Shown one piece after another: positions 12,005 through 22,165 of a DNA stretch of 64,000 nt. The stretch is from Branchiostoma lanceolatum (Eukaryota > Chordata > Leptocardii > Amphioxiformes > Branchiostomatidae). Numbering within the stretch: position 1 is the first letter of the stretch; every line of letters starts with the position of its first letter. A program made the position numbers and the translations under genes. The notes under the pieces were generated by a model. It worked only from the letters and a program-made list of their open reading frames with translations, had not been told where the DNA came from and ran no database searches. The stretch lies in assembly GCF_035083965.1 (NCBI RefSeq), contig NC_089739.1, positions 11,458,001 through 11,522,000 of the forward strand. Reading direction: 5' to 3'.

Positions 12005-12200
12005 CTGAAAAAGAAATGGCAGCAGCATATAATTTTTTTCTGCATTTTAGTGCCCTCGTGTACTGTACAAGAGTGCACATTTTGCTGAATATTTTACTTC
12101 TGTAAAGTCATTTCGGAGCAACACCTAGAAGGCTACCAACGATAGCATATATGTTTAGAGAAGCTTGCTGTATCTTCCAAATAATCGGCAATAGCCTTAC

Positions 12201-12512
12201 CTTCGACAGTAGGTTGGGTAAAGCTGGCCAGAATGATTCTGTTGGTTGTACTTGCGGATACACTGATGCTAAACTCGACCTGGGGATTGGTCTCCACCGA
12301 CCATGACAAGCTTGCTGGAAGTCGTTGTAAACAGAATCGTTCGTTCAGCTCAACTAGACTCGGCACAGGAGCAGAGACATCCACCAGGCTACTGAAGTCC
12401 GTTGTAGACATCATGCTTGTGTAGTTCGTTTGAAGGCTTTCAAGATGGCGGCCGAAGTAGAGTTGTACGGCATTGCGTATGGCACTGACCTGAACTTCCG
12501 CAGGCAAAACCC
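12201..12512 (-). CDS. Gene 3 exon B2 (older clade, with Cys)
   Basis: This is a 312-bp phase 1-1 exon with acceptor CAACAG|GGGTTTTGCC. It has AEVQVSAIRNAVQLYFGRHL, LESLQTNYTSMM and NERFCLQRLPASLSW. The Cys replaces the Tyr found in units 3-11. It shares this and its flanking intron sequence with B1, setting units 1-2 apart. Confidence 0.9.
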
Positions 12513-12770
12513 CTGTTGTCGTGCAACGAAGAACATGTTCCACATATTTCATAACATATAATGAATTGAAAAACAAGATAAGGAGATAGCAACTGTTTGG
12601 GTTTAACAATAGAAAAACACTTTGAAAAATAGATAAAACAAGAACATATTCAATGGCAGATGCTAAGATAAGCTCTAGTTGTTTCAAATCGATTCACTTT
12701 ACGTGTATTCGAACTATCGGTGGAAATGGTAAGAATTCGATAATATTTTAAGATTTAGAACTAAACACAC

Positions 12771-13046
12771 CTGTCAGATCCTGGGTTATGTCTAGATTTT
12801 CTAACTCCGGCAAAATAAGTCCTGTATGAGTGACGCCCGGACCTTCCTTGTACACCAACACCCAGCGCTCAGCATTCAGTTTCACATTGGCTGTTCCAGT
12901 AAGATTGACCAGTGGCATTCCGTCTTGACTCTGCAGCTCTGTTAGCGACACCTGGAACTCTCTCAGCTGAAGTTCCTCCGACAGAGCAGTATCCAAGTTC
13001 GATTCCCACGCTGTTACGTCAACACGCATAGCCGCATAATCGAAAA
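12771..13046 (-). CDS. Gene 3 exon A2 (older clade)
   Basis: This is a 276-bp phase 1-1 exon with AMRVDVTAWESNL, ELQLREFQVS, NVKLNAERWVLVYKEGPGV and ITQDLTG. YKEGPG and ITQDL are shared only with A1. Confidence 0.9.
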
Positions 13047-13228
13047 CTGAAAAAGAAATGGCATCAGTATATCATTTTGTCTGCCATTTAGTGCCCTGGT
13101 ATATTGTACAAGAGTGGCACATTTGCTGAATATTTTACTTCAGAATCTGTTAAGTAATTTTAGAGGAAACCTAGAAGGCTACCAACAATGGCATATATGT
13201 TCAGAGAAGCTTGCTGTATCATCCAAAT

Positions 13229-13620
13229 AATCTGCTTTATCCTTTTTTTTACTTTTTTTTATCGCATTCTACAAGAAGAACAATAATACAAACAAGAGAA
13301 AATCAAAGTACAGGAAAAAGAACATAAGCCACAGATCCAAAGCAATAAGTAAAGGTGGAAACAGAAATGGACTACTTGTAAAATATAAGTAATATCCAAA
13401 ATAATAGTAATAACAGCCTCATTGGCAAATAGATATAACAAAATCAGTATCAACCAAAGATAGCTAAATATGGAAATTAAACAGAAGTAAAGTTGACAAA
13501 TCAATATGAAAAGTCCATATCAACAGAATCATGAGAACATAGATAACAAAAACAAATAACAGCGACTGATCAGTGGCGAATACAAATGGTAAAAAAAAAA
13601 ACAATATCAACCAATCTGCT
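13229..13620. mobile_element. Possible ~380-bp intronic insertion with 8-bp target-site-like repeat
   Basis: Compared with sister introns, in which AATCTGCT is followed at once by the exon-B donor context, this copy has about 380 extra AT-rich bases. AATCTGCT stands on both sides (13229-13236 and 13613-13620). A poly-T run opens the insert and a poly-A run lies near its other end. Eight-bp duplications are typical of hAT transposons, but I see no clear terminal inverted repeat and no coding capacity. Confidence 0.45.
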
Positions 13621-13630
13621 ATAGCCTCAC

Positions 13631-13942
13631 CTTCGACAGTCGGTTGAGTAAAGCTGACAAGAATGACTCTGTCCGTTGTACTTGGAGAGACACTGATGCT
13701 AAACTCGACCTGGGGGTTGGCCTGCACAGACCATGACAAGCTTGATGGAAGTCGTTGCAAACAGAATCGCTCGTTCAGCTCAACTAGACTCGGCACAGGA
13801 GCAGAGACATCCACCAGGCTGCTGAAGTCCGTTGTAGACATCATGCTTGTGTAGTTCGTTTGAAGGCTTTCAAGATGGCGGCCGAAGTAGAGCTGTACGG
13901 CATTGCGTATCGCACTGACCTGAACTTCCGCAGGCAAAACCC
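13631..13942 (-). CDS. Gene 3 exon B1 (older clade, with Cys)
   Basis: This is a 312-bp phase 1-1 exon with donor GAAG|GTGAGG. It has AIRNAVQLYFGRHL, NERFCLQRLPSSLSW, SVQANPQVEF and VILVSFTQPTVEG. Confidence 0.9.
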
Positions 13943-14210
13943 CTGTTGTCGTGCAACGAAGAACATGTTCCATATATTTCATTACATATAATGAATTGAC
14001 AAACAAGGCAAGGATACAGAAACTGTTTGGGTTTAACAATAGAAAAACACTTTGAAAAAATTGATAAAACAATAACAACATATTCTATCATAATGGCAGA
14101 TGCTAAGATAAGCTCTAGTCGTTTCAAATCGATTAACTTTATGTGTATTCGAACTATCGGTGGAAATGGTAAGAATTCGATAATATTTCAAGATTTAGAA
14201 CTAAACACAC

Positions 14211-14486
14211 CTGTAAGATCTTGGGTTATGTCTAGATTTTCTAACTCTGGCAGCAAAAGCCCTGTATGAGCGACTCCAGGACCTTCCTTGTACACCAACA
14301 CCCAGCGCTCTGCATTCAGTTCCACATTGGCTGTTCCTTCAAGACTGGTCAGCAGCACTCCGTCTTGACTTTGCAGCTCTGTTAGCGACACTTGGAATTG
14401 TTCCAGCTGAAGTTCTTCGGATAGCGCAGCATCCACATTTGATAGCCATGCCGTTACGTCCACTTGCATGACATCGTATTCAAACA
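14211..14486 (-). CDS. Gene 3 exon A1 (first domain unit, joined to the Thr-rich exon)
   Basis: This is a 276-bp phase 1-1 exon. Its acceptor GTCAACAG precedes TGTTTGAATACGATG. The preceding exon supplies T, so the junction codon is TTG and the protein reads LFEYDVMQVDVTAW instead of the usual VFDYAAMRADV. It also has LLTSLEGTANV. It is the most diverged A copy, as expected for the founding end of the array. Confidence 0.9.
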
Positions 14487-14926
14487 CTGTTGACAATGTA
14501 ATACAAATAGTTGTATCTCTCTGATAACAGCGCAGCTCTGCATATTAACGTTAGAAAAATAAACTGGAACCCTTGGCACTGTTGTGATCCCTTTTGTATA
14601 GTGTGAATGTTCTTTAACAAGGATATATGATTTTCTGTGCCAGGATTCTAACAACACTATTTAATTTCATTAAAGTAAGGGTGTGCTCCATTTAGTAATT
14701 TGAGTCACAAGTAATTAAGCTACTAACACAATTTATATCAAACCTAGCTTTGTCTTGTTTCCTTTATAATTTTACACGAAACATTGAAAATGTATAACAC
14801 ATATTACGCAACTTCTGTCGGTTTCACCAGTTTATGATGAGCTTATGATGTTGCATTATATTGCCTGACCCTTGTCAATGTTGAAGATAGGTTGGGAATT
14901 GATTAGTATTCGATAGAATGACTTAC

Positions 14927-17900
14927 AAGGTCCATTTGGTCCCCCTGTGGAGTAGGTTGTTGTGGAAATAGTTGTTGGTACAGTCGTCTCTGGTTTTGTT
15001 GTTTCGATTGAGAATGGGCTTGTTGTCGTTTGGCTAGTTGCTTGAAGTGGCGTTGTTGCAGTCGATGCTATTGTAGAAGACCTTGTTGTAGGGCCAACGG
15101 TTGAAACAGTCGTCTCTGGTTTCGTTGTTTCGGTTGAGAATTGGCTTGTTGTCTTTTGGCTAGTTGCTTGAAGTGGCGTTGTTGCAGTCGATGCTATTGT
15201 AGAAGACCTTGTTGTAGGGCCAACGGTTGAAACAGTCGTCTCTGGTTTCGTTGTTTCGGTTGAGAATTGGCTTGTTGTCTTTTGGCTAGTTGCTTGAAGT
15301 GGCGTTGTTGCAGTCGATGCTATTGTAGAAGACCTTGTTGTAGGGCCAACGGTTGAAACGGTCGTCTCTGCTTTTGTTGTTTCGGTTGAAAAATGACTTG
15401 TTGTCTTTTGGCTAGTTGTTTGAAGTGGCGTTGTTGCAGTAGATGCTATTGTAGAAGACCTTGTTGTAGGACCAGCGGTTGAAACGGTCGTCTCTGCTTT
15501 TGTTGTTTCGGTTGAAAAATGACTTGTTGTCTTTTGACTGGTTGCTTGAAGTGGCGTTGTTGCAGTAGATGCTATTGTAGAAGACCTTGTTGTAGGACCA
15601 GCGGTTGAAACGGTCGTCTCTGCTTTTGTTGTTTCGGTTGAAAAATGACTTGTTGTCTTTTGACTGGTTGCTTGAAGTGGCGTTGTTGCAGTAGATGCTA
15701 TTGTAGAAGACCTTGTTGTAGGACCAGCGGTTGAAACGGTCGTCTCTGCTTTTGTTGTTTCGGTTGAAAAATGACTTGTTGTCTTTTGACTGGTTGCTTG
15801 AAGTGGCGTTGTTGCAGTAGATGCCATTGTAGAAGACCTTGTTGTAGGACCAGCGGTTGAAACGGTCGTCTCTGGTTTTGTTGTTTCTGTTGAGAATTGA
15901 CTTGTTGTCTTTTGTCTAGTTGTTTGAAGTGGCGTTGTTGCGGTAGATGCTATTGTAGATACCTTTGGTTTTGTTGTGTGACCAGCAGTTTTGACTGTTG
16001 TTCTAGTTGTGAACTGACCAGACGTGTGTTCAATTGTTGTAACTGGCACTGTTACAGTAGAAGCTAGTGTAGAGGCTAGTGTTGAGGCCCTTGTTGTAGA
16101 TACCATAGTTGTGGCTGTCGTCTCTGGTTTAGTTGTTTCGGTTGAGAAATGGCTTGTTGTCTTCTGACTTGTTGTTGTTGCGGTAGATGCTATTGTAGAG
16201 GCTATATGTTCTGTTGTGTGACCAGCAGTTTTGACTGTTGTCTCAGTTGTAAACTGACCAGATGTTTCTTGACTCGTTGTAAATGGCATTGTTGTAGTGG
16301 ATGCTATTGAAGAAGCCCTTGTTGTAGAAGCAGCAGTGGTGACTGTGGTTTCTGGTTGTGTTGTTTCAGTTGTGCCCTGGCTAGATGTTCTTGCACTTGT
16401 TGTTGTAAATGGCATTGTAGCAGTAGATGATATGGTAGAGGCTCTTGTAGTAGGACCATCAGTTGTGCGTAATGTTTCTACTACCGTTTTATGAGTCGTC
16501 GGCTGATCAGTTGCTCTTTCTCTTGTTGTAAATGGCATTGTTGCTGTAGATACTATTGACGAGGCCCTTGTTGTAGGGCGAGCGGTTGGTACAGTCGTCT
16601 CTGCCTTTGTTGTTTTAGTTGAGAACTGGCCTGTTGTAATTCTACTTGTTGTTTGAGATTGTGCTCTCAAGGTGGATGCTACGGTTGAGGCCGGTGTTGT
16701 ACGACCAGCTGTTTTAACTGTTGTTTCAGTTGTAAACTGATCAGGTGTTTCTTGACTTGTTGTAATGGGCATCGTTGTAGTTGAAGCAATTGTAGAAGCC
16801 CTTGTTGTAGATCCAGCAGTCGTGATTGTCGATTCTGGTTGTGTTGTTTCAGTTGTGCCCTGGCTAGATGTTTCTTGACTCGTTGTAAATGGCATTGTTG
16901 TAGTAGTTGCTATTGAAGAAGCCAGTGTTGTAGATGCAGCCGTGGTGGCTGTTGTGTCTGGTTGTATTGTTTCAGTTGTGCCCTGGCTAGATGTTTTTGC
17001 ACTTGTTGTTGTAAATGGCATTGTAGCAGTAGATGATATGGTAGATACTCTTGTAGTAGGACCCTGGGTTGTACCCAATGTTTCTACTACCGTTTTATGA
17101 GTTGTCGGCGGACCAGTTGTTCTTTCTTCTGTTGTAAATGGCAATGTTTCAATAAATGTTGTACTAGAGGCCATTGTTGTTGGACTGGTGGTTGGTACAG
17201 TCATCTCTGGCTTTGTCGTTACTGTTGAGAACTGGCCTGTTGTAATTCTACTTGTTGTTTGAGATTGTGCTCTCGATGTGGATGCTACGGTTGAGGCCCC
17301 CGTTGTACGACCAGCTGTTTTGACCGTTGTTTCAGTTGTGAACTGGCCAGATGTTTCTTGACTTGTTGTAATTGGCATTGTTGTAGTAGATGCTATTGAA
17401 GAAGCCCTTGTTGTAGAAGCAGCAGTGGTGACTGTCGTTTCTGGTTGAGTTGTTTCAGTTGTGCCCAGGCTAGATGTTATTGCACTTGTTGTTGTAAATG
17501 GCATTGTAGCAGTGGATGCTATGGAAGAAGCCCTACTTGTAGAACCAGCAGTGGTGACTGTCGTTTCTGGTTGTGTTGTTTCAGTTGTTAAAAACTGGCT
17601 AGACGTTTTTGCACTTGCCGTTGTAAATGGCATTGTAGCAGTAGATGATATGGTAGATACTCTTCTGGTAGGACCCGCGGTTGTACCCAATGTTTCTACT
17701 ACCGTTTTATGAGTTGTCGGCGGACCAGTTGTTATTTCCTCTGTTGTAAATGGCAATGTTTCAATAAATGTTGTACTAGAGGCCGTTGTTGTTGGACTGG
17801 TGGTTGGTACAGTCGTCTCTGGCTCTGTTGTTGCAATTGAGAACTGGCCTGTTGTAATTTTAGTTGTTTGAGCTTGTGCCTTTGGAGTAGATGGTACGGT

Positions 17901-20900
17901 TGATGCTGTTGATGTACGACCAACAGTTGTGACGGTTGTTTCTATTGTAAGCTGACCAGATGTTTCTTGACTTGTTGTAACTGGCATTGTTTCAGTGGAT
18001 GCTATAGAGGAGGTCCTCACTGTAGAACCAGCGGTCGTAACTGTCGTTTCCGATTGTGTTGTTTCAGTTGTTAACGGACTAGATGTTACTTGACTTGTTG
18101 TGATTGGCATTGTTGCAGTGGATGCTATGGAAGAAGCCCTACTTGTAGAACCAGCAGTGGTCATTGTCGTTTCTGGTTGTGTTGTTTTAGTTGTTAAAAA
18201 CTGGCTAGATGTTTTTGCAATTGCCGTTGTAAATGGCATTGTAGCAGTAGATGATATGGTGGAGGCTCTTGTAGTAGGGCCATCGGTTGTGCTCAATGTT
18301 TCTACTACCGTTTTATAAGTTGTCGGCTGATCAGTTGCTCTTTCTCTTGTTGTAAATGGCATGGTTTCAGTAGATGTTGTAGTAGAGGCCCTCGTTGTAG
18401 GACCAGCCGTTGGTACAGTCGTCTCTTGCTTTGTCATTAGAGTTGACAACTGGTCTGTTGTAATTTTATCTGTTGTTTGAGACTGAGCTTTTGCAGTAGA
18501 TGCTATTGTTGATGCCCCTGTTGTACGACCGGCGGTTTTGACTGTTGTTTCGGTTGTAGACTGTCCAGACGTTTCTTGACTTGTTGTAACTGGCGTTGTT
18601 GCAGTGGATTCTATAGAGGAAGCCCTTGTTGTAGACCCAGCAGTCGTGACTGTCGTTTCTGATTGTGTTGGTTCAGTTGTAAACGGACCAGATGTTACTT
18701 GACTTGTTGTAACTGGCGTTGTTGCAGTGGATGCTATAGAGGAAGCCCTTGTTGTAGACCCAGCAGTCGTGACTGTCGTTTCTGATTGTGTTGTTTTAGT
18801 TGTTAACTGGTCAGACATTTTTGAACTTGTTGTAAGTGGCATTGTTGCAGTAGATGATATGGTAGAGGCTCTTGTAGAGGGACCCGCGGATGTACCCAAT
18901 GTTTCTACTACAGTTTTATGCGTTGTTGGCTGACGAGTTGTTCTTTCTCTTGTTGTAAATGGCATGGTTGCGGTAAACTCTATAGTAGAGCCACTTGTCG
19001 TCAAACTGATTGTTGGTACAGTCGTCTCTGAGTTCGTTAGAGTTACAGTTGAGAGCTGGTCTGTTGTATTCTTACTTGTTGTTTCAGATGGAACACTTTT
19101 AGTAGATACTACGGTTGAAGCCCCCGTTGTACGACTGGCAGTTTTGACGGTTGTTTCAGTTGGAAACTCATCAGATGCTACTTGACTTGTTGTGATTGGC
19201 ATTGTGGCAGTGGATGCTATGGAAGAATCCCTACTTGTAGAACCAACTGTGGTGACCGTCGTTTCTGGTTGTGTTGTTTCAGTCGTGGATTGGCCTGAGG
19301 TTTTTGCAATCGCTGTTGTAAATGGCATCGTAGCAGTAGATGAAATCGTGGTAGAGGCTCTTGTCGTAGGACCCGCGGTTGTGGCCAATGTTTCTACTAC
19401 CGTTTTATAAGTTGTCGGCTGATCAGTTGCTCTTTCTCTTGTTGTAAATGGCATGGTTTCAGTAGATGTTGTAGTAGAGGCACTCGTTGTAGGACTCGCC
19501 GTTGGTACAGTCGTCTCTTGCTTTGTCGTTAGAGTTGACAACTGGTCTGTTGTAATTTTACTTGTTGTTTGAGACTGAGCTTTTGCAGTAGATGCTATTG
19601 TTGATGCCCCTGTTGTACGACCAGCAGTTTTGACTGTTGTTTCAGTTGTAAACTGTCCAGATGTTATTTTGCTTGTTGTAACTGGCGTTGTTGCAGTGGG
19701 TGCCATAGAAGAAGCCTTTGTTGTAGATCCAGCAGTCGTCATTTCTGGTTGTGTTGTTGCAGTTGTAAACTCGTCAGATGTTCTTGAACTTGTTGTTGTA
19801 AATGGCACTGTTGCAGTAGATGATATGATAGAGGCTCTTGTAGTAGCACCGGCGGTTGTGCCCAATGTTTCTACTACAGTTTTATGAGTTGTCGGTTGAC
19901 CAGTTGTTCTTTCTTCCGTTGTAAATGGCATTGTTGCCGTCGATTCTTTTGATGAGGCCATTGTCGTAGATTCGATGGTTGGTACAGTCGTCTCTGGCTT
20001 TGTTGTCAGAGTTGTGAACTGGCCAGTTGTAATTTTACTTGTCTGAGATTGTGCCCTTGTAGTAGATGCTGTGGTTAAAGTCTTTGTTGTACGACCAGTA
20101 GTTTTGACTGTTGCCTCAGTTGTAAACTGATCAGACGTTGTTGTACTTGTTGTATATGGTATTGTTGCAGTGGATGCTGTGGAAGACGCCCCTGCTGTTG
20201 AACTAGTGGTTGTGAGTGTTGTTTCTGGTTGTGTCATTTCAGATGTGACCTGGCCAGACGTTTTTATATTTGTTGTTGTAAATGGCATGGTTTCAGAAGG
20301 CACTTTAGTAGATGTTCTTGTTGTAGGAACTAAGGTTGTTTCTAAGGTCTCGATTACTGTTTTAAATGTTGTCAACGGGCCAGTTGTTGTTTCCGCTGTT
20401 GTTGTAAACGGAATTGCTGCAGTAGATGACATAGTAGAAGACCTTGTCGTTTGAAAAGCAGTTTTTACAGTCGACTCCGGTTTTGTTCTTTCAGTTGTGT
20501 ACTGGCCTGTTGTTATTTTACCTGTTGTTGTAGATGGTGTTTGTATTGTAGATGCCTCTGAAGAGGCTGTTGTTTCATCACCAGCTGTCCTAGCTGTTGT
20601 TTCTGTAGTGAACTGATCAGTTGTTTTAACAGTTGTCGTAAGAGGCATAGTTGCGGTAGTTATTGTAGAGGCCCTTGCTGAGGGACCGGCGGTTGTGAAC
20701 GTTGTTGCTGGCTTTGTTGTTACAGTTGTTACCTCCTCAGTTGTTGTTTCACTTGTTGTCGAGGGAAGTGCTGTAGTATATGCTATTGTAGAAGCCCTTG
20801 TTGTAGGACCAGCGGTTGTGCCTAGCGTCTCTAGTATGGTTCTATGAGTTGTGATCTGAGGCGTTGTTATTTCGTTTGTTGTAAATGGCATTGTTGCTGT

Positions 20901-21475
20901 TGATCCTATTGTAGGGGACACTCGTGAAGGAGTAGCAGATGCGACTGTCGTGGTTGGTTCTGTTGTAATAGTCGTAAACTTGCCAGTTGTTGTATCACTT
21001 GCTGGTGTCGAGATCCTTGTTGTAGTACTAGCGGTTGGTACAGTCGTCTCCGTTTGTTTAGTTACACCGGAGAAGTGGCCTGTTGTCTTTTCACTTGTCG
21101 TAAATGACATGGTTGAAGTGGATGTTGTTGTAGAGGCCCTTGTTGTAGAACCAGCAGTGGTGACTGTCGTTTCTGGTTGTGTCGTTTCAGTTGTGAACTG
21201 GCTAGATGTTTTGGCGCTTGTTGTTGTAAATGGCATTGTTGCTGTAATCGTAGAAGTCCCTTTTTTAGGAACAGGTGTTGTGCCTAGCGTCTCTAGTACT
21301 GTTTTAAATGTTGTTAATGGACCAGTTGTTATTTTGTTTGTTGTTGTAAGTGGCAGCGTTGTTCTTGTTGTAGGGCTCGTAGTTGCGTCAATCGCCTCCG
21401 CATCTGTGTTTACAGCTGTGGACTGGTCACGTGTTGTTGCCTTCATTGTTGTCATCTTGGTAGTTGTAACAGTCT
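14927..21475 (-). CDS. Gene 3 exon 3: 6,549-bp Thr-rich mucin exon
   Basis: This single exon of 2,183 codons has no internal stop. Its acceptor TTGTATTATAG precedes AGACTGTTACAACTACC (ETVTTTKM after the split codon) and its donor is GGACCTT|GTAAGTC, both phase 1. Roughly 40 percent of residues are Thr, with much Ser and Pro and no Cys, as in heavily O-glycosylated mucin domains. The body is made of degenerate blocks such as ASTATMPFTTTSAKTSSQ and ETTVTTAGSTTRASSI. The carboxy-terminal third ends in about eight copies of a 42-residue repeat (TTPLQATSQKTTSHFSTETT and on). It links the amino-terminal mucin exon to the A/B domain array. Plus-strand open frames here are antisense artefacts. Confidence 0.85.
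15010..15970. repeat. 126-bp coding tandem repeat in the Thr-rich exon of gene 3
   Basis: About eight tandem copies of a 126-bp (42-codon) unit lie here, each including TSQKTTSHFSTETTKAETTV and STAGPTTRSSTIAS. The central copies are almost identical, which suggests recent slippage or unequal exchange. The unit length keeps the frame. Confidence 0.85.
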
Positions 21476-22165
21476 CTATAATACAAAACAGAATAAGAGA
21501 TATAAACGTTTTAAACATTTGTAAATTTCTCATTTTATCTTGTCATATTGATTATGCAAAAAACCGTAACTTGCATAATGTAAATAATAGTCCTCTATGC
21601 CAAAATTATATATCTATATTGCATGGCCTTTTCCGTTTGCAGAATTCCCTCTTTATATTTCATCATGACTTGATTATGCAAAAGAAATCCTCATTTACAT
21701 ATTGTTATCTTATTGTATGCGTCGTTCTTTTCTTATTTCATTCGAGAGATTATAACATAACCGTCTCTATTTGCAAAGTACGCTGCAGGGGGGGGGGCTG
21801 TATGCTATTAAAAAAAAAAGGCCATAACATGTTCAAAACAAAGATCCTGCACTGAAGTCCTGGTGTTCTGCTGCAGTACAAAGGGAATTCGAAGGTGTCA
21901 GAGACCAGAGCAAGAGAAGACACTGACCCTTGTCTTTCCAACATATACCCACATATCAAATATCATTACCATACATCCAGAGGTTCTTAATTACGTTATT
22001 GTTCCGTAAGACAAAGACGTACACGCACTTATTGACAAAAACCAAAATAATACCTCCATTTTTCATGGAGGTTATCATAATCAGTAAGTGCTAAACATAC
22101 AATATGAATAGAAATACAGACTACATCGAAAGCAAACTTTTACTACGTCGGTTAACCCGTGGTAC
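21476..22165 (-). other. Gene 3 intron 2 (690 bp)
   Basis: It lies between the two mucin exons. It contains a G9-10 tract near 21788, an A-rich run, and a perfect 7-bp hairpin CCTCCAT-TTTTC-ATGGAGG near 22060. The same layout (G tract, A run, CTGCTGCAG, CCTCCATTTTCC) occurs in the equivalent intron of gene 2. I see no minus-strand AATAAA here, which favours splicing through rather than a 3' end. Confidence 0.6.

Noticed and set aside
1-14486. A/B units as SEA domains
   Set aside because: Alternating with mucin sequence suggested SEA, but the length (196 residues over two exons) and the absence of a GSVVV-type autoproteolysis motif do not fit.
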